From the NCBI GenBank assembly GCA_029204225.1, contig CM055098.1, positions 13,679,929 to 13,743,928 of the forward strand: DNA of 64,000 nucleotides, written 5' to 3'. Positions 39,268-54,676 of this stretch are shown one piece after another. This DNA comes from Diphasiastrum complanatum. Lineage: Eukaryota; Streptophyta; Lycopodiopsida; Lycopodiales; Lycopodiaceae. How positions within the stretch are numbered: position 1 is the stretch's first letter; every line of letters begins with the position of its first letter. Under the pieces are notes generated by a model. It ran no database searches and was not told where the DNA came from. It saw only the letters and a list, made by a program, of their open reading frames with translations. Position numbers and translations under genes: made by a program.

Positions 39268-39530
39268 TGTAAAGACCCTCAAGGATTTCCCCTAAGATGA
39301 GGAAAGGAGAACACAATAAGAGAGACAATGGAGCCAAACCGCCCAACCAATCCTAGATCAAACCTGGATCTAGCCCCCAAGCCATGCCATCTGAAGCAAG
39401 AGAAGAAGAGAGAAACTGGTAACCTAAACCCAATATGTCGATAGGAGAATCCCCACCTCATTATATAGAGAGTAGACTCTTATTCTTGAAACCATGCAAC
39501 TCCCATGTAGGTCAAATATAAATTGTTGAG
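39268..39530 (-). repeat. Minus-strand 5' LTR (right end uncertain)
   Basis: The LTR ends (minus strand) GGTCTTTACA next to the primer site. CTCTATATAATGAGG on the minus strand (about 39458-39472) is a good TATA box for transcription leftwards. Confidence 0.55.
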
Positions 39531-39539
39531 CCTTTTCAA

Positions 39540-40125
39540 GAATTTTTGAGTTTTTTTTTATATTGTTTTTTTCGTGTTTTTTGAGAGTTTTTCTAGGTTT
39601 TTTCAAGTCTATTCGCAATTTTTGAGATTTTTCTAGATTTTTCTGAATTGTTCGTGTTTTATTCAGGATATTTCGAGCGTGTTCGAGATTTTTTCTGGAT
39701 TTTTTTTTGTTTTTTTTTTTTTTTTTGTGTATTTTGAGATTTCTCTAGAATTTTCGAGTTGTTTTCGAGATTTTTCTAGACTTTTCTCGGGTTTTTTGAG
39801 ATTTTTTAAGAATTTTTCGAGAATTTTTTTTTGATTGTTTTCGTGTTTTTCAAGTTCCTTTTGAGATTTTTTTTTTCGTGTTTTTCGATATTTTTGTCTA
39901 GATTTTTTGAACAGTTTTTTGAGAATTTTTTGTATTTTTTTTCGAGATTTTTGTCTAGATTTTTTGGGTAGTTTTTGAGATTTTTTCTAGATTTTGTCGA
40001 GAATTTTTCGTGCCTTTTTGAGATTTGTTCGCGTTTTTTTTCGAGCATTTTCGAGATATTTTTGTGCCTTTTCAAGATTTTTTTCGCCTCTTTTTTTGAA
40101 CAAACAACCCTAAAAAAAAAAAATC
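39540..40125. repeat. T-rich degenerate repeat block
   Basis: About 585 bases composed of T-runs broken by GAG, CTAGA and TCGAG words, for example TTTTTGAGATTTTTCTAGA variants. It ends at an A-rich block (40115-40220) with repeated AATCCAAAAACACCAAACA. Lys- or Phe-rich open frames across it are artefacts of composition. Confidence 0.75.
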
Positions 40126-40246
40126 CAAAAACACCAAACATCCAAAAAAAAAAAAAATCCAAAAACACCAAACACCCACAACAAAATAATAATCCAAAAA
40201 CACCAAAAAACTCATACCCAACACCAAGAAGACACAACAATAACCA

Positions 40247-41620
40247 ATGGACCACCATATTGATCTCGATATCCCAACATATTATCCATACAAAATGAGG
40301 TCCCCTACAGCTGAACAAATCAGACATCATAGGTTCTTCCATATGCGGTCCCAACTCCATGAGCCATCCACAAACCCATTCACAAAAAAAGAGCCTGATA
40401 GAGCTGAGTCTTTACGAGCATGGGCCCATTTTTATGGTGCTGAATTTTCACAGGACAGAACCCACCTTAATGGCGTTTTTGCTACCCACGGTGCTCATCA
40501 TGAGAAAAGAACACCCAAATTAGATCTACCAAATTTGACGATAGTTCGGACCCTCAAAGATTTTTGCAAATCTTTGAGAATGCGTGCGATGTGTATGGCG
40601 AAATATCTCCAGACGCTATGGTCCAGCTGTTTTCCATGACCATGATCGCTAAAGCACGTGACTGGCTTTTAACCTCGATCGTGAAGATAAGACGGACTGG
40701 TCACTTTTGAAAGAGTCGTTTATCAAGCGTTTTAAACCCTTTCATTTGATAGAGAGTCCTTTTGTCAAATTGAGTAACATCAAGATGAGAAAAGATGAAC
40801 GTGTACGAAACTATATCGAGCGATTCAAACACTTAAAAAGTCAAGTATAAGAACAACCCTCCGAACAAATGCTCATCATCTGGTTTTTAGTCGGCCTTCC
40901 AAGATGGATCAGACGCGAGCTTAAATCCAATGATGAATATACAAGCCTAAAGCTAGCTATGTCTGATGCCATTAAGGAGGAAGATGATGGGTCAGATGTT
41001 GACGAATCTAGGGAAAGGAGAACACCACGTGCTCCTGTCCGTGAGTCGAAGCCGATCGAGGACACCCGAGATCAGCTTTGGAAATCACAACTAGAGTTGC
41101 TTAATAAGCAACATCAACTGCAAATGGAGAAACTCACCAATGAGTTTTAAACTACCATGAAGTCTATTCAAAGCAGTATGCCTGGTCAGCCAAACCCTGC
41201 ATAGGTACCTTATAGACGAAAACCAATATGGTGCCCACATTGTCGGGCTACGCAATTTGTTGATGCTTGTCCTTCATATCAGCCTATCCAAGCACATATA
41301 GTCCAACAATATGAAGAACAATCGTCATAATCTGGACATTTCTTAACTTATCATGAATATCCATCTGAAAGTCCAGAACCATTAGCCATACACGATGGCT
41401 GCGCCGTTATACAAGGGCCATTGAACAACATATGTTTCATTTGTTGTGAAACCGACCATTTCATGGTTGTTGCCCAGTCAAGACCAAGTACCACGCCGAG
41501 TGTCCCGACTGTGTCAGAAAACACAGTTTCAAAGACTGCCCAAAACAACCCAACAAGATCACGTTTGCCCAACACGTCAGTTATGAATCACGATAGGATC
41601 CTCACGAGAACACCACACGA
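40247..41620 (+). pseudogene. Ty3/gypsy gag relic with three Cys knuckles
   Basis: After MDHHIDLDIPTYYPYK and a frameshift near 40540, the capsid part reads DPQRFLQIFENACDVYGEI, SPDAMVQLFSMTMIAKARDW, SLLKESFIKRFKP and MRKDERVRNYIERFKHLK. A coiled segment follows (LELLNKQHQLQMEKL). Then CPHCRATQFVDAC, CFICCETDHFMVV(C) and CPDCVRKHSFKDC give three zinc-knuckle-like motifs, the first with Gln in place of His. Stops at about 40848 and 41147 and a frameshift near 41475 break it. Confidence 0.75.
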
Positions 41621-41699
41621 GCACCATAGCACCCAACCGCTCAACCTGCTGCTCACTCGAGTTTCTTGCAAACTTCTACATTACCACGCAATTCACCAA

Positions 41700-42990
41700 C
41701 TCCATAATACAAAAAGACACTAATATGAAATGAGTCCTTGTAGGAGGAAAGTGAAACCAATATTTCAGATAGAGATTTGGTTCCGAATCTCTTGCTTAGA
41801 GAGGTCCTCAGGACATCGTTCCTCAACCATACCTGCATCTCAAGCTATATCTTACAACATCTACTATCAATGATGGTAGATTCAGTGTCACTATTCCTAC
41901 CTTGTTTTTGACAAGAGCTTATGAGAGTTCTTTCATTACTCTAAAAGATCAATAGAATCATGAAATTGTTTAGATAAATTGTACATGTTGATGAATGCAA
42001 GTTTTGTTCCACAAGTGCTATACAGTTCTCACTCTTTGTACCGTTTGTTTATTTCCTTGTTTCTCTTCACCTATTTTGTGTGATTGATTTTTGCATGGAA
42101 AATAACTATTGCACGAGAGTCTTCCGTAGAGCATCTGATCCAATTTTGAGCATGAACAGTTACCAGCAACAACATCCTCACCAACAAATTTTTTTGAGGG
42201 GGGGAGAGAGTGGATATGCTTGGATCCACTGAAGCAGTTACGCTGCCAGCAACAACATCAGCAAGATCGACAGCCAAGGTCACAAACCCAAAGACGACAA
42301 AGACAAGGCTAAAGAAGACAGATGGGCAATCCAAAGAGACTCAATCAGAAGAAATACCCTAGTCACGACCAAGATCCTTCAGAAAGGGAAACACAAGCAT
42401 TGAGAAATCAGTCTCCTTCTTCAATCAGCCTCTTGTCATACTTCTGCACCCATTCTCATGCCTATTATCCACACCATCTACTGATGTCAGCACCTCCACC
42501 CTACCTTCCATATATCTGTTGCCATCATACCACTGTTCATCTGAGAAATCTCCAGTTTTTCAAGCCTCATAGTTTTATCATCAGTGTGGTCGCACTAATC
42601 ACCTTGACAGTTTTGATTTGTGGTTATAGATCAGCATAGAAACTGTTCCACTAGATTTACATTATTTTTGGTCTTTATTGATCTCCAAAACAAGAAATGT
42701 TCCTTAATTGACAGATTCATAAAATCTTCAACTAAAAGTGAAGGTTACATTGACCTTAAAGAACTGACCAATTACATTGGATTAAGGCCAACTGTGAAAA
42801 TCAATTAAGAAGATTGATTTATCAAATTCACAAGCTGTCACATATCGAAATCATTTCGAAACATTTTGCATGCAACATACCTGACATGCATTGACTTTTT
42901 CAAAAAAGAAAACAAAAAAAATCACGTAAGATTTCTTGATTAATCTACTGATTACGCATGGTGAATTTCTAGATTGTGCTGTGTGGTGTA
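41700..42990. other. Unassigned DNA
   Basis: No gene recognised in either strand. A Gly-run (GAGGGGGGGAGAGAG) sits near 42196-42210. Confidence 0.4.
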
Positions 42991-43002
42991 TGCAAGGAGT
43001 AG

Positions 43003-43650
43003 TCATATGCTTGTCATCTTGACCATTGGCGAATATGTGTCGAAATAATCAACACCATATCTTTGTGTGTAGCCCTTCACGACAAGCCTTGTCTTGTAAC
43101 AACCAAGGGTGCCATCTGATTTCATTTTCTTCTTGTACACCCATTTGCAGTCGACGATCTTTCTGTTTTCTAGCAGTGGCTCTAGTGTCCATGCCTCATT
43201 TCGCCTCATTGACTCAATCTCCTCTAACATTGCTTGCTTCCAAAATTCTCCTTTTGGACTCTAGACAATTTCTTGATATGTTGTTGACTCTTCAATAAAA
43301 CTATAGTACTCGAATTGCGTGTCTTCGCTCCACTGAAGATTTTCAGTGTAATGGTCTGGAGGTCTTATTTGTCTTGTTGACCTTCTGGGTTCGTTTTGTT
43401 GCTGCACGAACGTTTCTTGTTCGTGGGGTTGATCTTCTGCTTCCTGCTGCTCTGGAGTCTGTGGCTCAACATTCTGATTTGACGTCTGTTCTCGATATTC
43501 CCTCTTGAATTGGCAATAGTGTGAAGATCTCATAGCCTCTTTCATCTTTTAGTCCAGAGAATGTCGACTCATCGAACTTCACATCTCTACTCGAAACAAC
43601 CTTTTTTGTGGTTGGGTTGTAGAGTCTGTACACTTAGGTTCTATTCGAGT
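43003..43650 (-). pseudogene. Copia fragment: integrase end, hinge, RT start
   Basis: Reading leftwards: YNPTTKKVVSSRDVKFDE (integrase C-terminal block), a Gln/Glu-rich hinge (EPQTPEQQEAEDQPHEQE, RRSTRQIRPP), then RT start MLEEIESMRRNEAWTLEP, IVDCKWVYKKKMKSDG and GVDYFDTYSPMVKM. Frame changes at about 43230-43265 and 43540. Nothing of the element remains on either side. Confidence 0.87.
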
Positions 43651-43706
43651 ACCTTGTGAAAAATGCAAAAATAAGCTTGGTAGAGGCCAAAAATCTTGTA
43701 TATAGA

Positions 43707-44476
43707 TAAACACACATGGGTGGAGCCTGTTCCCACGTGTGAAACTAGTGTACTTGTCATGTACCATAATCATATATGTTGTACATATAATTTAATTCAA
43801 GTTCTAGTGGCTAAAATGGCCAAAAACTAGTTTTCTAGACATATGACACATGGCAACAATCTATTGATTGCATGAGCCACATCCTTTGGTTAGGTGTCAT
43901 ATCCCATGTGTAGAGGACAGCTCACATGTGTGGAATAAGCTGAAGTAGGCGAATTTTGACTTCTAGAAGATTTCCAAGTAGATCTCCATATAGAAGGAAA
44001 ATGGACCAAAAGTGCTCAAAATAGAAGGTTTTGTCCAAGTGTCAGTTTTGCATGATGAATCATCATATGACAAAGCACCTTCACACATGTGGGATCAGAG
44101 GGATTATCAGTACCACGAGCTCCCACTTATTGTATATATAGAGCCACATTTGGCCATAATCAGTGTGAGACACCAATCTTGGTTTTGGAAGCAATTTTGA
44201 GTGATTCTCTCCATTTGTCTACATTTGTTTTGATTGTTTTGAGGTTCTATCAATGTGTACTTGATTTTCAGGTTGGAGTCCGTACTCAGACAGTGTTTCA
44301 CACGTGTGAAACCATAAAGTACACTTACCTTCAATTAATGATTGTTCTTGTTAGGATTTTGTGTCTAGAATTGATCTTAATTTGAAGTAGATTGATAGAT
44401 CAAGTAATCTGACAACCAATCCCTCTTGAGGATCAAATTAGGATCAACTCTTGGTACTTTTTGTACTTTTTGCACA
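43707..44476 (+). repeat. Copia LTR (5' truncated), fragment D1
   Basis: Matches the LTR at 61449 in its first part (GGAGCCTGTTCCCACGTGTG) but lacks the first ~90 bases. It ends TTTTTGCACA just before a primer site. TATATATAGAG near 44136 may be the TATA box. GTTTCACACGTGTGAAAC at 44295-44312 is a perfect 18-base palindrome. Confidence 0.75.
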
Positions 44477-46735
44477 TGGTATCAGAGCCTAGTACAAGAG
44501 GTTTTGTTGAAATTGATAGGGTTAATCCAAATCAAAGCCAAAACTAGCAGTTTTTTGGAAACTAGTCATTTTTGTGTGGTGAGTTGGATTTGATAGCTAT
44601 CCTCAAAATTTTTGGTCCAGATCTTGTTGTGGGCTATAGGAACCCTTTTCACACGTGTGAGGCCGTACAGCTCTGGTTTTGACTGAGAAATTTCAAAAAT
44701 TTGTAGAATTTGACTCACATACCCAATTTGAGTGATTTTTGGTGCAAAATCAAGCATTTTCTATAGTGAATCTAATCCCTTGATTACTTCTTGGATTAGA
44801 TCAGACAAGAAATTAAAATTGAAGCTTGAATTAGGAGCATTAAATGATTTTCTTTGATTTTTTGAGTGCATGTTGAAGTTGAGAGAGATTTTGCTAAAAA
44901 TCATAGATTAAGGAGTGATATGCAAGGTGAGAGGTTGAAATCCATTGTACCATCACTCTAGATTTGTTCAAGAGTGATAGAGTCAAGTTTAGAAGCATCA
45001 ATTTGCTAGAGAACATCCTTGGATCTATCCTCCAAGAGAAACCTTTGAGAGTTTCTAGTGCATATAGAGCATCTATGCAAATCTTTTGTAGAATTTGACA
45101 TAGATTGGCTTAAATTGAGAGTTCTAGAAAAGAGATTGAGATCCAAGTCACGTTGTTCAATCCTACTCAATTTGTTTGAGTGATTGTAAGGTTTGAAAAG
45201 AGTCATTAAGGTGTCTATGGCAAATGTGTAGAGAGAGATCCAATTTTCTAAAGAGTTCCTTCCTTTGTAGAGGGCAAGATCTAGAAGCTCATTATGTGTT
45301 GTTATAGGTGAAGAATTTGTCTTCTCCTAGGTGATCAAATCTTTCTAAGTGGTATTAGCTCTTTGAAGCACAATATCTTAATGAGAAAAATCACAACTTT
45401 TGATTTTGAAGTTCATTCCAAGTCTTAAAAAGTAGAGTAATTGGTGGAATCCAATAGGAGTGATTGAATTCAATTTGTTGAGCAAAAATTGACATAGAAT
45501 GTATGAGACTCAAATTAGTTCTATTCAACTTTCTTTGTGAGAGTGTGAGGGTCAAGTTGTGATCTCATTGGATGTATAATGAGGAGGAGTCCATATTTGA
45601 GTATTCATGCATGGGTGAGATCTTTGTGAATCTCTAGTTGTCTAATTTCTAAGCTATGTGAAAAATTGGTGGTATAGTTTGTTTTCAAATCAAATCAAAT
45701 TCATTCTAAATCTCAAGAGTGAGATTATTTGGGTCAAGAGTGAGTCCAAAAGAAGTGATTAAGTTTGATTTTCATGTGTTTGAAACAAAACCCATCTTTT
45801 GTTCAAGAATCTCAAGTGTTGAGAGAACTAGTCAAGCGAAAAGGAAAATCTAGGTGTCAAATCTTTTTCATATCCATTTCAACTTTCAAAAGAAAGAGTC
45901 ATATAGTCATTGGTATTTGATGATTCCAATAGGAGATTGGATCTGATTTCTCTAGTGATTTGATTCAAAGATTGTGTTTTGTCTCAGTGATCAAAGCAAA
46001 GTTTCCAAGTGACTAGTCATTACTGTGAAGATTGATTCTTAGGTTTGTGAGCTAGATCTTTTGTAGATCATTCTAGATTATTGAAGATGTTCCAATCTAG
46101 TCTCTTGAAAGTCACAAATTACATTTGTAGAATCATATCACAGGTTTTTATTCACATGGCATCAATAGGTGGCATCCTAGTGAAGGAAGAAAGGATCCTA
46201 AGTGCAACCTTTGTGGCAAAGAAGGATATTTTTCCTCAAGATGCTACAAAAAGAAGACCAATCCATCCAAGAAGAACCAAAGCAAGGGGGCCGAGGAGAA
46301 GGATGGAGCTTCAAGTTCGAAATGCAAATACAAGAAGGACAAGTCCAAGGAAAGGTGTTTCCTTTGTGGAAAGGTGAATGAGGCTTGGAGTCTCACAAGG
46401 ACTTGCAAGATTTGTCTTCAAGAGTCCATCACAACACATGTCAAATCTTTTGAAATTTTTCATTTGGAAGTGCATTGTTTGGTTCAAGATGCAAAGATAG
46501 ATGTCACTTTCATGAAAGTAACTTGGATCTATTTTATGTCCTTGGAAAGTATTTTGATTGGAACTTTAGATAAGTTCAAACTTATTGTTATGATCCAAGA
46601 GAAATCAATCAAGAATAAGGAGCAGCAATCACAAAATGAAAATAGTTTCATTTATGCTATCATGTCAACTTATGAAAACCATTTTGCTTTGAAGAGATTT
46701 TTGTATCTCAAAGTGGATTAAGGCAATACTATTCT
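44477..46735 (+). mobile_element. Copia fragment D1: primer site, leader, gag end
   Basis: TGGTATCAGAGCC at 44477-44489, then 1.6 kb of leader with no frame, then gag zinc-knuckle text in one frame: KDPKCNLCGKEGYFSSRCYK (Tyr for the His ligand), Lys-rich linker, RCFLCGK. The gag N-terminal part is missing. It stops where the opposite-strand fragment D2 begins. Confidence 0.7.
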
Positions 46736-46739
46736 CTTA

Positions 46740-48118
46740 CTAGATCCAAGAGCATACACTTGATGACTCAACCACTTGCTTTCTAAGTAATTTAGAAACA
46801 TATCTAAGCCATGAATGAAGTAATATGTCCATACTAGAGGCATAATACAAGACAATCATTACCTCACTCCAACTATGAGATGTAGAAACCTCATAAAAGC
46901 AAGATGGTACATCAAGTAATGAAAGAGAAGCATGAGAGAATATGTTGGAGTGAATACCACCTGAAACTTGCCTCTCTTTACCATGAACTTTGAGCCACAA
47001 AGACTCGGCCTTGCCCCTTGAAGATCCCCTTGAAACCATGTGTTGAGAAGACTCCTCCAGATCACTTGCCTCTTCCTTGAGATGATCCAAGCTCCTCTTG
47101 GCCACACTTCCACAAGGATTAGCATCAATGTTGAAAAGCTTACCACAACTAGTCCCTCTTTCTACTTTAACATCATTTCTCTTCTTGAAACAATTAGAAG
47201 CAAAATGCCCCTTCTTACCACAAAGGAAGCACTTCTTGTTGGATTTGCAACTTGTTGATGTTTGTGATGACTCTTCATCACTCTCCTCCTTTGACTTGTT
47301 ATTCATGAAATGTTGATGTTGTTCTTTGTCCTTGTCCTTTGTGAAGTATGCTTTCACCTTTCCACCATAGATGGATTCCAATGAGTCCCAAGCCTCCTTG
47401 GATATTACCAATATCACACAACACCTTGAAAGGTGTACTACCAACTCCTATGCAAGATCTTGCAACAAAATGTGAGATGGATCTCACTAGCTCTACCAAT
47501 CTCTCTCAAACTAGATCAACCTCTCATCAATTGATGGAGTATAGGCAAAGTTTTGGTCAAAATATCTTTGGCACATGTGAAACACTCCAAGAATACACAA
47601 ATTACTCAAATACAAGCCAATTGTATGAAAGAAATGGCTATGACCTCAAAATGATGACTAGATCTCAAATAGATGACATTGGCAAGCCTCATCTTGAATT
47701 TTTTGGTCAAACTAGCAAAATATGATCAAACCAAATGTGTCCACACAGGTCTAGGTGCCCTACCTAACCCTCTTCAAAACCTTATAACTTTTGATTGGCT
47801 CTACCAAATGGATTGAAACAAATTGCTACAAAAACTAGACAAAACTAGCTTCAAACAAGCTATTTAGTACCAAATTTGGATCTAGCTTGGAAGAGAACTT
47901 TCCAAATAAACTTGGTTGTACTTCACACGTGCCTAAGCACGGAATTCCATACAGTACCTGAAATGATTCAATCATTATGATAATGAACCCTCTTGATCCA
48001 AATTTCCTTGAGATAGCATGGGAGATGCACTCAACACTCTCTAGATCTTGATTTTCATGAAAATTTTGAAACTATGGATGATAGATGCATCAAAATTTTC
48101 AGGTAGGCTCTGATACCA
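46740..48118 (-). mobile_element. Copia fragment D2: gag and primer site, minus strand
   Basis: Gag text on the minus strand: KEAWDSLESIYGGKVK, then KKCFLCGKKGHFASNCFKKR, an intact CCHC knuckle, in an open frame of 234 codons (47444-46740). Upstream, in another frame, LVRSISHFVARSC and GVGSTPFKVLCDIGNI belong to the same gag. The primer site is GGCTCTGATACCA (plus strand) at 48106-48118. Confidence 0.78.
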
Positions 48119-48815
48119 TGTGAAAATTCACACATGTGAGAATGCCCTATTGTGTGAAATTGATCTCCTAAGCTTGGCTCATGCATTATAGATCACCTAT
48201 TGATTGAAATCCAAGATCAATGACAGATCTAAGGCAAAAAGACCATTCTACATGCATTCATTCATTACCAAAAGGTGTTTCACACATGTGGAAGACTTCA
48301 TGAAATAAACTAAGTCCCAAACAGCTCCTCTCCTCAGGTAGAGAGAGAAAATACCACTTTTGGGCTCATCTACACAGAGAAGGCAATACAAGCAAAATTG
48401 GCAAATCTCCAAATTGACTCAAAAAACTCATAGATCTCTCATACATTAATGAAGGAAATGAAAGTACATATAGAAACTCATGGAGATCCATGCTTGATTC
48501 TTATTGGACCCCTTAAACATAGCCTCTCTAACCCTATTGGATGTATGATGCAACATCCCTCACTTTTGCCTTGACCCTTCCAACACATCTCTCTTATGAT
48601 TGGACCCTTTGACTTTTGCCACCACATAGGGTGCATCACTCATCAAACCTAAACTTGACATGTGTAAGCAACCTAACTAGCTTGAGTAGCATCACAATTG
48701 AATTTTGGGTCATGACCTGTGTACTTGACCATTTGACCTCTAAAGCCAAAATTGGCCCTATCACCTAGTGACACCAAGATGCTGACTAGCAACCTTTATG
48801 ATACCCCTAAAGTCA
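48119..48815 (-). repeat. Copia LTR of fragment D2 (right end uncertain)
   Basis: Starts at the primer site with plus-strand TGTGAAAATTCACACATGTG and carries CACATGTG palindromes at about 48132 and 48281. Confidence 0.65.
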
Positions 48816-48819
48816 ATAT

Positions 48820-49240
48820 TATAAACTATTTCTAACTATTTTACACATGTGGGAACATGCTCCACACATGCGAAATAAAAAATAACCAACATAAAATCAT
48901 AAAATAACCAAGATATATTTTGACAAGTTTTCACAATTTTGAGCTTGGCAATTTTGGCCAATATGACTAGTTTAGGTCAAGTTTTGGAAATGACTCTAGA
49001 GAGAGGAGAGAGAGTCATCACTTTCAGCTATAAATAGAAGGTAGGGCATGGAGAATGTAGAACCTAAGAGGTATTTCACTTTTGGAAGCTTTGGAAGCAA
49101 TATCATCTTCGGTTATTTTCTGTATGTGGGTAGAATACTTAATGTATGCTTGCTCAATCTCTATTGGAGGAAGAAAATAAATGATTTATTGTTGCAATAC
49201 AACCTATTTACAGAGAATTGTTCTTATAGGTTTTGATTCT
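48820..49240 (+). repeat. Plus-strand copia LTR fragment
   Basis: CTAGAGAGAGGAGAGAGAGTC, then CTATAAATAGAAGG (TATA box about 49030) closely parallels 61830-61880 in the LTR at 61449. No primer site follows, so it is a fragment. Confidence 0.65.
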
Positions 49241-52209
<2,969 letters not shown>

Positions 52210-52248
52210 TGTGGAAATTGTCACTTCTAACTTGGTTGATGTAATATG

Positions 52249-52850
52249 CCAATAAGAACAAGAACAAAGCCAAGCTAAAGTGCTTCTTTTGTGAAAAGAA
52301 AAGAAACTTTGCTTCCAAATTCTTTAAAAAAGAAGACTGCACAAGTGAATGAAGATCAAGGCAACCTTGCACAAGAGGAGTAAGAGGATGGTTTCAACAC
52401 ATCCTTGATGGTAGCATCAAATCCAACATCAAGAAAAGAGACATGGTGGATTGATAGTGAGGCTAGTTCCCACATGTCATTTAACAAGCATTTCTTTCTC
52501 TACTTTACTTTCTTGTAATGATTCAAAGAAATTTGTCTACATTGCTAGTGATCAAGAAATCTATCTACACTGCTAGTGATCAAGAATGTAAAATAGATGG
52601 TATTGGATCTATTCCATTATGCTTAGGATCATCTAAGAGGATAGATCTAGATAATGTCTTGTATGTCCCAAACATTACTAAAATTTTTTCTTAGTGTTGA
52701 CAATTGATGAATAATGGACTAGATGTACATTTCAAAAATAGAGTGTGTTCCATCTTGAAAAGTGATAAGTGCATAGCTAGTGGCATTAAGCAAGGGATAC
52801 TTTTTAGTTGGATGCTAATGTGGCCATTGAAAGTGCGAACATGGTTAGGG
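52249..52850 (+). pseudogene. Element A gag end and protease
   Basis: AKLKCFFCEKKRNFASKFFK is a degenerate knuckle (His and last Cys lost). TWWIDSEASSHMSFNKHFF is the protease site with Gly to Glu. Several stops. Confidence 0.8.
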
Positions 52851-52854
52851 AGGA

Positions 52855-53700
52855 GATGACACAAGTGGAGCTATGGCATAAAAGATTAGGCCATCCTAAT
52901 CTTCAAGCAATGGAATCTATGGCCTCCAAGGAACTTGCTCTCGGCCTCCCAAAAATTCTCAAGATGTGGCAAAGTGTGTGAGGCTTGTGGACTTGCAAAG
53001 TCTCATAAGACATCCTACAAGAGATCCTTGTCAAGATCTACCTCTTCTTAGATCTCATTCATTCTGATGTACACTCTTTTTCTCATGAAAGTAATGGAGG
53101 TGCTTTAATGTATGTAACTTTCATATGTGATTGTACTAGATATACTTGGATAGATCTATTTCCATAGGAAAATCCTGTATATGAAGCTTTTGTAAAGTTT
53201 AAATCTCTTATTGAAAATCAACTTAGTTCTAGCATCAAAGTTCTAAGATGTGATAATGGAGGAGAATATGTCTCCAATAGGATGAGAGATTTTTGTGAGA
53301 GCAATGGCATTAAAAGAGAGTACACATGTTCCTACACCCCCCAACAAAATGGGGTGGCTGAGAGGAAAAATAGAAGCCTATGTGAGTGTGCAAAGTCTTT
53401 GAGGCTAGATGCATCTCTGCCCATCTCATTCTGGGGAGAGGCCATAACATGTGCTAACTATTTATGTAATAGGCTTCCAAATAGTGCCATTGGTGGGATC
53501 TCACCATATCAAGCATTGTATGGAAATAAGCCAAATGTAAATGATTTGAAAGTGTTTGAATGTATTTGTTATGTCCACATTCCTTTGGAAACTAGAAAGA
53601 AAGAGGATGCAACTTCTTTCAAAGGAATTTTGTTGGCCATAGTGAAAATAGCAAAGGTTATAGGATTTTTGATCCTATTTCAAAGAAAGTAAAAGTTATT
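52855..53700 (+). pseudogene. Element A integrase
   Basis: ELWHKRLGHPNLQAMESM is the pre-integrase zinc region; LDLIHSDVHSF has the first Asp; VLRCDNGGEYVS the second; YTPQQNGVAERKNRSLCECA the Glu. SFWGEAITCANYLCNRLP and SPYQALYGNKPNVNDLKVF follow. Two stops and a frameshift lie before 53280; after it the frame is open to 53692. Confidence 0.9.
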
Positions 53701-53959
53701 AAGGATGTCTTATTTGATGAATCTCAATGTTCCAAGATCCATTCAAGTGCATCTAATCCTCTATGTGTCCAAGATCTTGCAAGACTCGAGGAGGAGCTTC
53801 ATGAAGATGTGCTTTTGGAGGATCAATCTCAAGAGCCAAAGGGGCCAAGGAGACCTACAAGGAACAAGGCCAAGCCATCAAGGCGTACCTACCTTGAGAA
53901 AGGAAAGCAAAGAGAAGTATCAAATTCTACTACCTCTTACTCCTGTCTACCACAATGCT

Positions 53960-54676
53960 TGAAGAGCTATCAAGTTTTGAAGATGCTAGTAAATCACATG
54001 TTTGGAGAGATGCAATGCAAGTAGAGTTTGATGCTTTAGTAGATAATCAAACTTTGGACCTTGTATACCTTCCACATGGGAAGAAGCCACTTGCATGTAA
54101 GTGGATTTAAAGATTATAGTACAATCAAGATGGATCTATAAATAAGTACAAAGCTAAACTTGTTGCTAAAGGTTTTCTTCAAACTAAAGGCATAGATTAT
54201 GAAGAAACATTTGCACATGTAGAAAAGCTTGTAACTATTAGATTGATCATTTGTATTGTTACTTTGTTCAAATGGGATCTCTTTCAAATGGATGTGACCA
54301 ATGCATTTCTTAATGGCTACTTGGAGGACGAGATATACATGTTGCAACCTGAGGTCTTCATCAGGGATGGAGAGGAAGACAAGGTTTGCCACTTGAAGAG
54401 GAGCCTATATGGCCTTAAGAAAGCACCTAGGGCTTGGTACTCTAGGTTGCATAACTATCTCTACTCTCTTGGCTTTGTGATTAGCTCTTATGAACCTTCT
54501 TTGTACATCAAGCGTCATGATGGAAAGATCATCATATTGGTTCTTTATGTTGATGATATCATATTGACAGGAAATGATGGTGAAGGCATAAGAAAAGTTA
54601 AAGTTGCATTGTCTAGTGAATTCAAGATGGTAGATCTAGGACTTTTTAAGTTTATACTTGGAATAGAAGTTTCTAG
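53960..54676 (+). pseudogene. Element A reverse transcriptase, 5' part
   Basis: KAKLVAKGFLQTKGIDYEET, FQMDVTNAFLNGYLEDEIYM, SLYGLKKAPRAWYSRL and LVLYVDDIILTGND (YVDD box) are intact in an open stretch (54243-54676), after a stop near 54107. The frame is cut by element B just after FILGIEV and resumes at 60598. Confidence 0.92.

Noticed and set aside
39806-40360. 184-codon minus-strand frame, Lys- and Phe-rich
   Set aside because: Composition artefact of the T-rich/A-rich blocks.
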